Source: Bacillota bacterium | Lineage (GTDB): Bacteria; Bacillota; Sulfobacillia; JAJYWN01 | Length of the DNA: 64,000 bases | Direction: 5' to 3' | Assembly (NCBI GenBank): GCA_021791495.1 | Contig: JAJYWN010000081.1 | Location: forward strand, 1 to 64,000 | Shown here: in pieces, positions 42,427 through 49,798 of the stretch | Layout of the letters: every line of letters begins with the position of its first letter | Position numbering within the stretch: the stretch's first letter is position 1 | Notes under the pieces: model-generated | What the model was told of the DNA's origin: nothing | Databases searched by the model: none | The model's input: the letters and a program-made list of their open reading frames with translations, nothing else | Made by a program: the position numbers and the translations under genes

Positions 42427-42474
42427 CATTGACTCGCCCGCGACTGCAGCGGCGAAAAGGAGCGAGTACGGGCA

Positions 42475-42541
42475 CGGGGCGGAGCAGGGGAGGGGAGCGG
42501 GGGGGAGGGCGGGGGACGGACGCGGACAAGAAGGGGGGGGG
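42475..42541 (+). repeat. G-rich low-complexity tract
   Basis: The plus strand has many runs of three to nine G with short spacers, including G4 and G5-G7 runs in a row, enough for G-quadruplexes. It lies just beyond the right end of the IS element in a 447-bp gap (42411-42857) without a believable gene. It may be a slippage product or an RNA/DNA structure; no function can be given. Confidence 0.5.
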
Positions 42542-42751
42542 AGTACCGAAAGAACCTGTTTTTGACTTTGTGAAAACCGAAGAATCAGGACACGGAGCCG
42601 GCTGGAGCCAGATCGGCAGTGGTTTTCAGGCACGGACAGATGGCTTTCAAGGAAAAAGCGGCAAAATGATGGTCATTACGTTAACGCACCGCCTTATTCT
42701 GTCAACTTGCAGACCTCTTTCCGCGTTTTCTGAACCTTTTTAGGCCGGGGT

Positions 42752-42799
42752 GTACGGAATTTCCGGTTTTTCCAAACTGAAAAACCGGAAATTCCGTAC
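42752..42799. terminator. Perfect 21-bp stem, possible bidirectional terminator
   Basis: Arms at 42752-42772 and 42779-42799 are exact inverted repeats of 21 bases around CAAACT. Each arm contains TTCCGG and an A5/T5 run near the loop. It lies 58 bases downstream of the cyclopropane-synthase stop (minus strand). No T-run follows the stem, but the T5 inside the stem could act as the release tract for a shorter hairpin. Confidence 0.55.
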
Positions 42800-42857
42800 G
42801 CTCCCCTCCGGCTCGGTCCGGCCCACCATCCGCACGCCACATCTTTAGCGGGTTGCG

Positions 42858-44324
42858 TCAGCGGCGTTCACCCTTGCACCCTTGCACCCTCGCACGCTTG
42901 CACCCTTGCTCCGTTGCACCTGCGTACCAATCGCCACGGGTCAGAGGCTGGCGCGATGCCCCGCGCGCATCGGGCTTCACCAGGAGGGCCTGGTAAACGT
43001 TGAGAAGCCCGGTTTCGAACCCGTAGGCTCCGCCGGACATGAAGGTCCGCCAGACGCGGTAGGTAGGCTCTTCCACGTGGCGGAGCGCTTCTTCATGATT
43101 CTGCTCCAAACGGCGTACCCAGTGTTTCAGGGTCAAGGCGTAGTGTTCGCGTAGGCTTTCCAGGTCGCGGACCTCGAACCCGGCCTCACCGGCGGCCCGC
43201 AAGGTTTCGGCGATAGGCACCAACTCGCCGTCGGGAAAGACGTACTTCTCGCTGAATGAGGGGCCGCGCCGGGTGATCTTCCGAACGCCGGAGCTAATCC
43301 CGTGATTGAGGAAGACTCCGCCCGGCTTGAGCAGGGAATAGGCCTGGCCGAAGTATTTCGGCAAGAGGGCACCACCCACATGCTCGAACATCCCCACGCT
43401 GACCAGGGCGTCAAAAGACTCCGGCCCCGCGACTTCACGGTAGTCCCGAACGAACACCGACGCGTGGTCCGACAGCCCGGCCTGCGCGATCCATTCATTG
43501 GCCAACTCGGCCTGGGGGCGGCTGAGGGTGATGCCGGTGGCATCCACGCCGTATTCGCGTGCGGCATGCCGGACCAGCCCGCCCCAGCCGCAGCCCACGT
43601 CTAGCAGCCGTTGGCCGGGGCGCAGCCGGAGTTTCCGGCAAATGTGGTCTAGCTTCGCTGCCTGGGCCCGGTCCAACGGATCGTCAGGCGACCGGAAATA
43701 CGCGCACGAATACTGCATCCGCTCGTCAAGCCAGAGAGCGTAGAAATCGTTGGACACATCGTAGTGGTAGGAGATGGCCTGTTTGTCCCGGGCGACCGAA
43801 TGCCGGCGTCCTTGAAGTGCGGCCGGACCCCGGCCGGCTGGGCGGTCTTGGGCAGAAGGCGACGGCGACGCCGGCCGCGGCGACGGGGCCGGACGGGGAA
43901 GCTGCATCAAGAGATTAGCTACCCGGAGCTTCGTGCTCCAACCCGCCACCACTTTCTCGAAAGCTCCGGCACACTCGAACAGCGCCCAGATGTCGCCCTC
44001 CACGTCGAAATCGTCACGCAGGTAGGCTTCTGCCAGCGCCAGCTCGGTCCCAGCCGCCAGCATCGCCCGCAACGCACCTGGATGCTTCAGCACGATGGTT
44101 GTTCTCGCCGACGTCCGCCCCGCGTGCCAGAACGAGCCGTCCCATAACCGGACGCGGATAGAGCTTGGAGGATCGCCGGCGAAAAGCAGATTGAGCAGGG
44201 CGGTTGTCACCGCGGTCGGGCGTCCCGCCGGTCCCGCCGGACGGCCCCTGTCGTGTCCAGTCTCATTCTCGGAGGATCTTACCGGTTCTCGCGAAAGCAC
44301 TGGAGGCCACACCCTTTCACCCAT
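42858..44324 (-). CDS. Cyclopropane-fatty-acyl-phospholipid synthase family methyltransferase
   Basis: This 488-residue protein has a substrate-binding N-terminal part and a SAM-dependent methyltransferase domain with LLDVGCGWGGLVRHAAREYG and VSVGMFEHVG, like Cfa enzymes. It also has YHYDVSNDFYALWLDERMQY and YSCAYF, the lipid-binding signature. It would add a methylene to unsaturated acyl chains of membrane lipids. A Pro/Ser/Arg-rich linker of about 35 residues (PRPAPSPRPASPSPSAQ) interrupts the early part. The start is ATG 44324, but GTG near 44210 (TTALLNLLF) is possible. The last 16 residues are encoded by 8-bp repeats (42869-42916), so the C-terminus has been extended or altered. Confidence 0.9.
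   Translation of the reverse strand: MGERVWPPVLSREPVRSSENETGHDRGRPAGPAGRPTAVTTALLNLLFAGDPPSSIRVRLWDGSFWHAGRTSARTTIVLKHPGALRAMLAAGTELALAEAYLRDDFDVEGDIWALFECAGAFEKVVAGWSTKLRVANLLMQLPRPAPSPRPASPSPSAQDRPAGRGPAALQGRRHSVARDKQAISYHYDVSNDFYALWLDERMQYSCAYFRSPDDPLDRAQAAKLDHICRKLRLRPGQRLLDVGCGWGGLVRHAAREYGVDATGITLSRPQAELANEWIAQAGLSDHASVFVRDYREVAGPESFDALVSVGMFEHVGGALLPKYFGQAYSLLKPGGVFLNHGISSGVRKITRRGPSFSEKYVFPDGELVPIAETLRAAGEAGFEVRDLESLREHYALTLKHWVRRLEQNHEEALRHVEEPTYRVWRTFMSGGAYGFETGLLNVYQALLVKPDARGASRQPLTRGDWYAGATEQGCKRARVQGCKGERR
42869..42916. repeat. Six 8-bp tandem units (CACCCTTG)
   Basis: The units are CACCCTTG, CACCCTTG, CACCCTCG, CACGCTTG, CACCCTTG and CTCCGTTG in a row. They lie in the 3' end of the cyclopropane-synthase-like gene and, because three units make eight codons, give the degenerate peptide repeat QGCKRARV/QGCKGERR. 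Slippage here would shift the reading frame near the stop. Confidence 0.7.
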
Positions 44325-44575
44325 GACCGGCTCCCGTGAGGCGTTTGGTGTCCTTATCCGGCCGATGTGGCATATCCTGGCACACCGGCTTCCAGCCTAT
44401 GCGTGGACCTAATCTCCACACGGCCTACCGCCCGTGTTTCCCGTCCCCCGCGGCCCTACCTGCCCCCGCCCTCGTGCGTTTCGCCATGTCACTTGACGAC
44501 AACGGTGGAACCGAACCTTGACCTTTCAAGCCAAAGGTGAAAGCGCCGAATCGGCGAGAATAGCGTGGGCCGAGG

Positions 44576-44612
44576 CATGGTCCGAAACATTGAAACATGG
44601 TTCGAACATGGT
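44576..44612. repeat. Three CATGGT copies upstream of the M24 peptidase
   Basis: CATGGT occurs at 44576-44581, 44596-44601 and 44607-44612, with the first two followed by CCGAA and TCGAA. The cluster ends about 22 bases before the GTG at 44635. Just upstream, TTGACCTTTCA (44519-44529) includes a TTGAC box and an inverted CTTTCA/TGAAAG pair. These could be a promoter and an operator; nothing else is seen in the 310-bp gap 44325-44634. Confidence 0.35.
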
Positions 44613-44634
44613 CTAAGCGGAGGAGGGGGTCTCT

Positions 44635-44711
44635 GTGTCCGAAACCTACGGCGCCAGCAAAGTCCCCTATACGTGGGATAACCGCCAACGCTGGTTGGAC
44701 CTCCCATTCCC
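44635..44711 (+). other. Displaced N-terminus of the M24 peptidase (frameshift)
   Basis: GTG 44635, with GGAGGAGGGGG upstream, opens a frame reading SETYGASKVPYTWDNRQRWL and then DLPFP. This matches the N-terminus of the paralogue at 54224 (VPWDWGTRQKHMVLHFP) and runs into MEEYEDRVARLRQ only if a base is added near 44707 in the CCC of ATTCCCATGG. The gene is therefore frameshifted at codon 26, or one C is missing from the assembly. Confidence 0.7.
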
Positions 44712-45854
44712 ATGGAGGAGTATGAAGACCGGGTCGCCCGGCTGCGCCAAGCGATGGCGGCCGAAGACCTGGACGCCCTCCTTATCTACGGAGGCCCCAC
44801 CGACCAGGGCTATGTCCGCTGGATCTCCAATTTCCCCACCTTTTTTGGATACACGTTCGTCCTCCTGGGCCGCCAGGGCGACCCGATCCTCGTTACGAAC
44901 TCGGTGATGCACAGCGAGCCCATGCACACCCAGATTTGGACGACTTGGATAAAGGACATCCGCTGGGGCCATCACCCGGCCACCGTGCGGAAAGCCGAGA
45001 ACATCACCGACTTCGTCCGCGATGGTCTCGCGGAACTCGGGTGCCTCGGTGGGAAGGTTGGACTGGTCGGTGAACGCGGGGTCACCCATTGGATGATGAC
45101 CGACCTGGTCGGCCGCCTTGGCGCCACCCAGATGGTCCCCGCGACCGGCCTTTTCGTACACACCAAGCGCATCCGCAGCCCCCGGGAGATCGAATACCTG
45201 CGCCAAGCGGCCCAGCAGGCCTCGCGCGGTTTGGACGCCGTGATGGACCAGGTCCGGCCCGGCCTGTCCGAATACGAATTGGCCGGGGCCGCGGCCCAAG
45301 CCATCTTCGCCGCTGGTGCTCAGGAGCTGGCCTTTCCGCCTGCCGTCACCGCCGGCCCCCGCACTGGGCTGAAACATTCCTATCCGACCGGACGGAAGGT
45401 CGAAGAAGGAGACATGTTCTTCGTCGACTTGGGCGCGGTCTGCCAGGGGTACCTCAGCGACGTCTGCCGCACCTTCGTGGTGGGCCGACCCGACGCCACG
45501 CAACGGAAGATGCAGGAGACGGCTCTCCTGATGGAAGAGAGCTTCATCGCCCATGCCCGGCCCGGCGCCCGCATCTGTGACCTCCAGCGCCTGTGCGAGG
45601 ACATCGCCGCCAAGGCCGGATACGCCGACTACTACTACCCGACCGGCATCGGCCACGGCATCGCCACCTCCATCGCCGAAATTCCGGTCCTCTTCCCTGA
45701 TAACGAAGCCCAGCTCGAGGCCGGCATGACCTTCGCCCTGGAGCCCATGATCGTCGTCGAAGGCCTGGGCTCCTCGGTCTATGAGGATGTCATCTTGGTC
45801 GCCGAGAATGGGGCGGAACCGCTCTCCGACGCCCGCAAGGTCATCGCATGCTAA
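44712..45854 (+). CDS. M24 family metallopeptidase (Xaa-Pro peptidase-like)
   Basis: The in-frame part is 380 residues. It has a creatinase/prolidase N-terminal domain and a C-terminal pita-bread domain that keeps all five metal ligands: Asp in FFVDLGAV, Asp in YLSDVCRT, His in GIGHGIA, Glu in FALEPMI and Glu in VYEDVIL. It should cleave an N-terminal bond before proline or a related amide. True creatinases usually lack the metal ligands, so that reading is disfavoured. ATG 44712 has no ribosome site, and the natural N-terminus lies in another frame from GTG 44635. It is a paralogue of the gene at 54224 and is followed after 15 bases by an aminoketone synthase. Confidence 0.88.
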   Translation: MEEYEDRVARLRQAMAAEDLDALLIYGGPTDQGYVRWISNFPTFFGYTFVLLGRQGDPILVTNSVMHSEPMHTQIWTTWIKDIRWGHHPATVRKAENITDFVRDGLAELGCLGGKVGLVGERGVTHWMMTDLVGRLGATQMVPATGLFVHTKRIRSPREIEYLRQAAQQASRGLDAVMDQVRPGLSEYELAGAAAQAIFAAGAQELAFPPAVTAGPRTGLKHSYPTGRKVEEGDMFFVDLGAVCQGYLSDVCRTFVVGRPDATQRKMQETALLMEESFIAHARPGARICDLQRLCEDIAAKAGYADYYYPTGIGHGIATSIAEIPVLFPDNEAQLEAGMTFALEPMIVVEGLGSSVYEDVILVAENGAEPLSDARKVIAC

Positions 45855-45869
45855 TTAGGAACGGGAGGC

Positions 45870-47111
45870 GTGTCCGTGAGTGATGGGCAACGAGTGAACC
45901 AGGCTCTTCTTGAGAAGAGTCTGACCGGCGTTCGCGAATTCACGGTCGACGGTGTCTTGCGCCGCTGGGAGGTCCTGGATGGCCCTCAGGGACCGCGGGT
46001 CCGCATCGACGGCAAGGACCTGATCATGCTGGCCTCCAACAACTATCTGGACCTGATGTCCCGCCCCGAAGTGCACCAGGCGGCGATCGAGGCCATTAAT
46101 CAGTACGGAGTGGGGATGGCAGCCGGCCGGACGCTCTGCGGGACCAATGCTTTGCACGAGAAGCTCGAGGCGAAGCTGGCGGCCCTCTCCGGGACCGACG
46201 GCGCGCTGCTTTACCACTCGGCCTATTCGGCCAACATCGGGGCCATCTCGGCCCTGGCCGGGCAGGGGGACATGATTTTCAGCGACCAGCTCAATCACGC
46301 CAGCCTGATCGACGGCTGCCGGATGAGCCGGGCGGTCACCAGGATCTACCCGCACGGCGACATGAAGGCCCTTGAATCCATGCTCCGGGAGGCCGACGCT
46401 GTTTCTCCCCCGGCCGCCGGCACCGCCACCGCTCGGGTCAGACTGATCGTGACGGACGGCGTCTTCAGCTTCGACGGGGACCTGGCCCCTCTCCCCGACA
46501 TCGTTGAACTGGCCCGCCGTTACTCGGCAGCGGTTCTGTGCGACGACGCCCACTCCGCCGGAGTGATGGGACCGACCGGAGGCGGCACGCCCGAATACTT
46601 CGGACTGAAGGGTGAGGTCGACGTCATCACCGGCACCCTGGGGAAAGCCCTCGGGGGGACGGTCGGCGGCTACGTCGCCACCCAGCGCGACGTGGTGGAC
46701 TATATGATCACCCACTCAAGGAGTTTCATCTTCACCAACGCTCTTCCACCGGCGGTGGTCGCCGCGAACATCGCCGTTCTCGACCTCCTGGCGGGAGATC
46801 CGTCCATTCTGGCGCGCCTGCACTCGAACGCCCGACTCCTCCGTGACCTTCTGGCGGGAGCCGGCTTCGAACTCCTCGGTTCGGGTACGCCCATCTGCCC
46901 GGTGCTCCTCCGCGATTCGGATCTGACGGTGAGGTTCGGCCGGCGGCTCTTCGATGAAGGTGTCTTCGCCCCCGGTTTCGGCTACCCCGTCGCCCCGCGG
47001 GGTCAGGCCCGGATCAGGACCATCATGAACGCCAACCTGACCACAGAGGACATCCTCTTCGCGGCGGCGGCTTTCGTTAAGGTCGGGCGGGAAATGGGCG
47101 TCGTGAAGTGA
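45870..47111 (+). CDS. PLP-dependent alpha-oxoamine synthase (2-amino-3-ketobutyrate CoA ligase/AONS-like)
   Basis: The 413-residue aminotransferase-fold enzyme has the PLP aspartate and histidine in CDDAHSAGVMGPTGGG and the Schiff-base lysine in TGTLGKALGGTVGGY. It also has SNNYLDLMSRPEV and GTNALHEKLEAKLA, which match glycine C-acetyltransferase, 8-amino-7-oxononanoate synthase and similar enzymes. It joins an amino acid to an acyl-CoA with loss of CO2, or runs the reverse thiolysis of 2-amino-3-ketobutyrate. The context of peptide and amino-acid catabolism favours the threonine/glycine reaction. GTG 45876 is a better start than GTG 45870 because GGGAGG then lies 7 bases away. The next gene overlaps (GTGA). 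Confidence 0.87.
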   Translation: MSVSDGQRVNQALLEKSLTGVREFTVDGVLRRWEVLDGPQGPRVRIDGKDLIMLASNNYLDLMSRPEVHQAAIEAINQYGVGMAAGRTLCGTNALHEKLEAKLAALSGTDGALLYHSAYSANIGAISALAGQGDMIFSDQLNHASLIDGCRMSRAVTRIYPHGDMKALESMLREADAVSPPAAGTATARVRLIVTDGVFSFDGDLAPLPDIVELARRYSAAVLCDDAHSAGVMGPTGGGTPEYFGLKGEVDVITGTLGKALGGTVGGYVATQRDVVDYMITHSRSFIFTNALPPAVVAANIAVLDLLAGDPSILARLHSNARLLRDLLAGAGFELLGSGTPICPVLLRDSDLTVRFGRRLFDEGVFAPGFGYPVAPRGQARIRTIMNANLTTEDILFAAAAFVKVGREMGVVK

Positions 47112-48160
47112 GCGGCGAATGGCGGCACTCCCTAGCCCTGGGCCTGGTCCACTACATGGCCTACCCAGAGCTGATGTCGGGGACCGGTCCCATCGTCGAG
47201 AAGCTGGCGGCGACCGCTCTGGACGCGACCCTCTCGGTCATCGAGGTCACCCACATGGATGACCGGAAAGTCAGGAATGAGGCGCGCATGGCCCTACAGG
47301 CCGCCGGGGTCCGGGTGGTTTTCGCCGGCACGGTACCGCTGGCCCATTCGGGTCTCGCCCTTTCCGCCACCGACCCGGCGGACCGCCGTCGCGCCGTGGA
47401 CTTCGCCTGCTCTTTGGTGGACGAAGCGCGGGAAGTCGGAGCCGAGCTCTTCTACCTCATCAGCGGACCCGATCCCGGTCCGGCCAAACGGGCCCAGGCC
47501 TACCGGGCGCTGCATAGATCCATCCGTGACGTCTGTCGCTACGCCCGGCAGCACTCCGACCCCGGCCAGGACCCAGGCCAGGACTCAGGCCAGGACTCAG
47601 GCCACGACCCGGCGCTCATCGCGGCCGTGGCCCGTTCGCGGCCCCTGCGGCTGGCCTTGGAGCCGGCCGACCGGGACGTCGACCACCGCGAACTGACCGG
47701 CCCCTACGACGAAGTCATCCCCATCATCGAGGATGTCCGCCGGGACTTCCCGGAGTTCGGCCTGGTGGTCGACCAGTCTCACCTCTTACAGCTGGGAGAG
47801 GACCCTGCCAAGGTCATCCCGCGCTGTGCGCCTTTCACATGGGATTACCATCTGGCCAACGTGATCCTCGATGATCCCGGCCACCCGCAGTATGGCGACA
47901 AGCACCCCGGCTTCGGCGTGCCGGGCAGCCGGGTGGGTCTCCGTGAACTGGCGAGCTACATCGGCCTAATCGTGAGAACCAACTCCGCTCTCGGGCTCGC
48001 CAGGCCCATCGTGGACTTGGAAGTCCGGACCGCCCCCGGAGAGGTGCCCGACCAGGTGGTAGCCGCCGCCAAACAGTCCTTCCTTGATGCCTGGGCGCTC
48101 CGCACCAGCTTGGCACACTCCGGCGACACGATACACTTTGGGAGTACGCCACACCCGTAG
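47108..48160 (+). CDS. Xylose-isomerase-like TIM barrel protein
   Basis: The 350-residue product looks like an AP endonuclease family 2/xylose isomerase barrel: VIEVTHMDD, ELFYLISGPD, LRLALEPADRD, FGLVVDQSHLLQLGED and YHLANVILDDPGHPQYGDKHPGFG carry acidic and His residues that fit metal-dependent sugar isomerases. The reaction is unknown. It starts at GTG 47108, sharing bases with the stop of the aminoketone synthase gene, so the two are coupled. A 12-bp tandem repeat (47558-47605) inserts DPGQDPGQDSGQDSGH in a loop. I cannot link it to a specific substrate. Confidence 0.75.
   Translation: MSGEWRHSLALGLVHYMAYPELMSGTGPIVEKLAATALDATLSVIEVTHMDDRKVRNEARMALQAAGVRVVFAGTVPLAHSGLALSATDPADRRRAVDFACSLVDEAREVGAELFYLISGPDPGPAKRAQAYRALHRSIRDVCRYARQHSDPGQDPGQDSGQDSGHDPALIAAVARSRPLRLALEPADRDVDHRELTGPYDEVIPIIEDVRRDFPEFGLVVDQSHLLQLGEDPAKVIPRCAPFTWDYHLANVILDDPGHPQYGDKHPGFGVPGSRVGLRELASYIGLIVRTNSALGLARPIVDLEVRTAPGEVPDQVVAAAKQSFLDAWALRTSLAHSGDTIHFGSTPHP
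47558..47605 (+). repeat. Four 12-bp tandem units in a coding loop
   Basis: Four in-frame 12-bp units encode DPGQ, DPGQ, DSGQ and DSGH within the TIM-barrel gene. The third base changes are few, suggesting recent slippage. The insertion lies between two core elements and so should be tolerated. Confidence 0.8.
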
Positions 48161-48318
48161 CACAGAGGCAGCTTACGCCCGCAACTTGGCGCCCACACTT
48201 TGTCCTCGCCGGACAATTACTCGGACTCCTTTCGTCTTTGAAGATCCGAGGTCTGGCGCCGGGCGTGTCCAATTCAGTGGGCACAGTTGTCCGCCTTCGA
48301 AGGAGACCTCTCGCGCCA

Positions 48319-49614
48319 TTGCCCAAGATTCCGTCGGAAAAGGAGATCAAGACTATCATCGCCGCGAAACGCGGCTCGATGGTGGAGTTTCTGCGCCTCG
48401 CCGTAACTCATTCGAACCCCTGCATGCCTGAAAACGAGGGCGGCGACGGCCCCAACGCCCAGGACCTTGTTGTCGCCAAACTGCGCCAATTGGGGCTGGA
48501 GCCTGAGGTCCGCCCTCTGGCCGGCGGCGACTCCGGCAGAGGTCCCAGCGTGGCCCCGGCCGCCGCCGGCACCGGCCTGGACTACACCGACCGGCGCAAC
48601 GTCATTGCCGTATGGAAAGGCCGCGGGTCCGGCCGGTCCCTGACCCTTAACTCCCACGCCGACATCGTCGGCCCGGCCGACCGTGCGGCCTGGAAGCACC
48701 CGCCCTTCTCCGCCCACTTTGAAGAAGGCGTCATTCTCGGACGCGGGTCGTGCGACGCCAAGGGTTCGCTGACCACCTACCTCTACGCCATCGAGTGCCT
48801 CAGGGAACTGGGCTTCGAACCTTCCGGCGATATAGTCTTCGAATCGGTACCCGACGAGGAAGGGGGAGGGCTGGGGGCCGTGGACGGTGCCCAGCATTTC
48901 CCGACCGACGGCGTCCTCATCGGCGAACCCACCGACCTCGACGTCATGCCGGGCACCCGCGGAGCCTGCGGCCTCTACATCAGAGTCCGTGGCCGGGAAG
49001 CCCATTCCGGCGTAGCCTTCCTGGGCGTGAACGCCATACTGAATGCCCAGAAGTACATTTCGGCCATCACCGATCTTCAGCGCCGGCTCGACCTGGAGCA
49101 CCGCCACCCTCTCTGGGACACCTACCCGGTGGCTCACGTCTTCAACATCGCCACCATCAAGGGCGGCAAGTTCGGCGGTGTCGTCCCCGAACAATGCGAT
49201 ATCGGCGTGACCTGCGGGTGCATCGGCGGCGAGACGACCGCCGACCTCCGGGCTTGGGTGCAAGCCGCTCTGGACGATGTCACCCAGCAAGACTCCTGGC
49301 TGAGGGACCACCCGCCCGAGATAACCTGGACGCGGCCATCCTTCGAGCCCAGCGCCTGCCCGCCCGACCACCCGCTGGTCCAGTTGCTGGCCAGGGCGGT
49401 TGAGGAAGCCTCGGGCCGGGCTCCGTCGGTGCGGGCCATGACGGCCGGCACCGATCTGCGTGCCTTTGCCGAGCGCGGCATCGCCGGAGCGAATTTCGGC
49501 CCGGGCCGTCTGGACCAGGGGCACGCCGCCAATGAGCGCATCGCCGTCGCCGACATGGAGAGAGCCTTGGCGGCCTTGCTCCGTTTCATTCCGCGGTGGA
49601 CCAATACGGGATAG
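48319..49614 (+). CDS. M20 family peptidase (ArgE/DapE-like)
   Basis: The protein of 431 residues keeps the M20 zinc site: His and Asp in LNSHADIVGP, the bridging Asp of GSCDAKGS, the catalytic Glu pair in PDEEGGG, GEPT and a late His in GRLDQGHAANE. I choose TTG 48319 (PKIPSEKEIKTII), which matches the length of the paralogue at 58368 and has GAAGGAGA about 13 bases upstream; the frame extends to 48238 without a ribosome site. It should hydrolyse an N-acyl amino acid or a small peptide. A Gly/Pro/Ala-rich insertion near 75-90 (GGDSGRGPSVAPAAAG) is unusual. It lies in the catabolic cluster after the TIM-barrel gene. Confidence 0.9.
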   Translation: MPKIPSEKEIKTIIAAKRGSMVEFLRLAVTHSNPCMPENEGGDGPNAQDLVVAKLRQLGLEPEVRPLAGGDSGRGPSVAPAAAGTGLDYTDRRNVIAVWKGRGSGRSLTLNSHADIVGPADRAAWKHPPFSAHFEEGVILGRGSCDAKGSLTTYLYAIECLRELGFEPSGDIVFESVPDEEGGGLGAVDGAQHFPTDGVLIGEPTDLDVMPGTRGACGLYIRVRGREAHSGVAFLGVNAILNAQKYISAITDLQRRLDLEHRHPLWDTYPVAHVFNIATIKGGKFGGVVPEQCDIGVTCGCIGGETTADLRAWVQAALDDVTQQDSWLRDHPPEITWTRPSFEPSACPPDHPLVQLLARAVEEASGRAPSVRAMTAGTDLRAFAERGIAGANFGPGRLDQGHAANERIAVADMERALAALLRFIPRWTNTG

Positions 49615-49798
49615 TCGGACCAAAAGCTACCACGACAGCAAGTGGAGGATTATGTTAACAGGACGACTAAAGCCCACACAGAGAAGGGGGTGTCGAGCAG
49701 CGAATTGACGGTGCGAGCCAATGCCGCTCTTTCGTTGACCTTGCGTGTTTGAAACCCGATCCTCGCCCGAACGGCGAGGGGAAAAGGGAGGGCAAATC

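Noticed and set aside
42303-42743. 146-codon frame after tnpB
   Set aside because: It spans the IS right-end hairpin and the poly-G tract, so the peptide is an artefact of low-complexity DNA.
42869-42916. CRISPR-like array
   Set aside because: The units are 8 bp, contiguous, without spacers, and lie inside a coding sequence; no cas genes occur in the window.
48274-49623. Long open frame (449 codons) antisense to the M20 peptidase
   Set aside because: It mirrors a high-GC gene codon by codon, has no ribosome site and no protein-like motifs; the sense strand carries the zinc-site signature.
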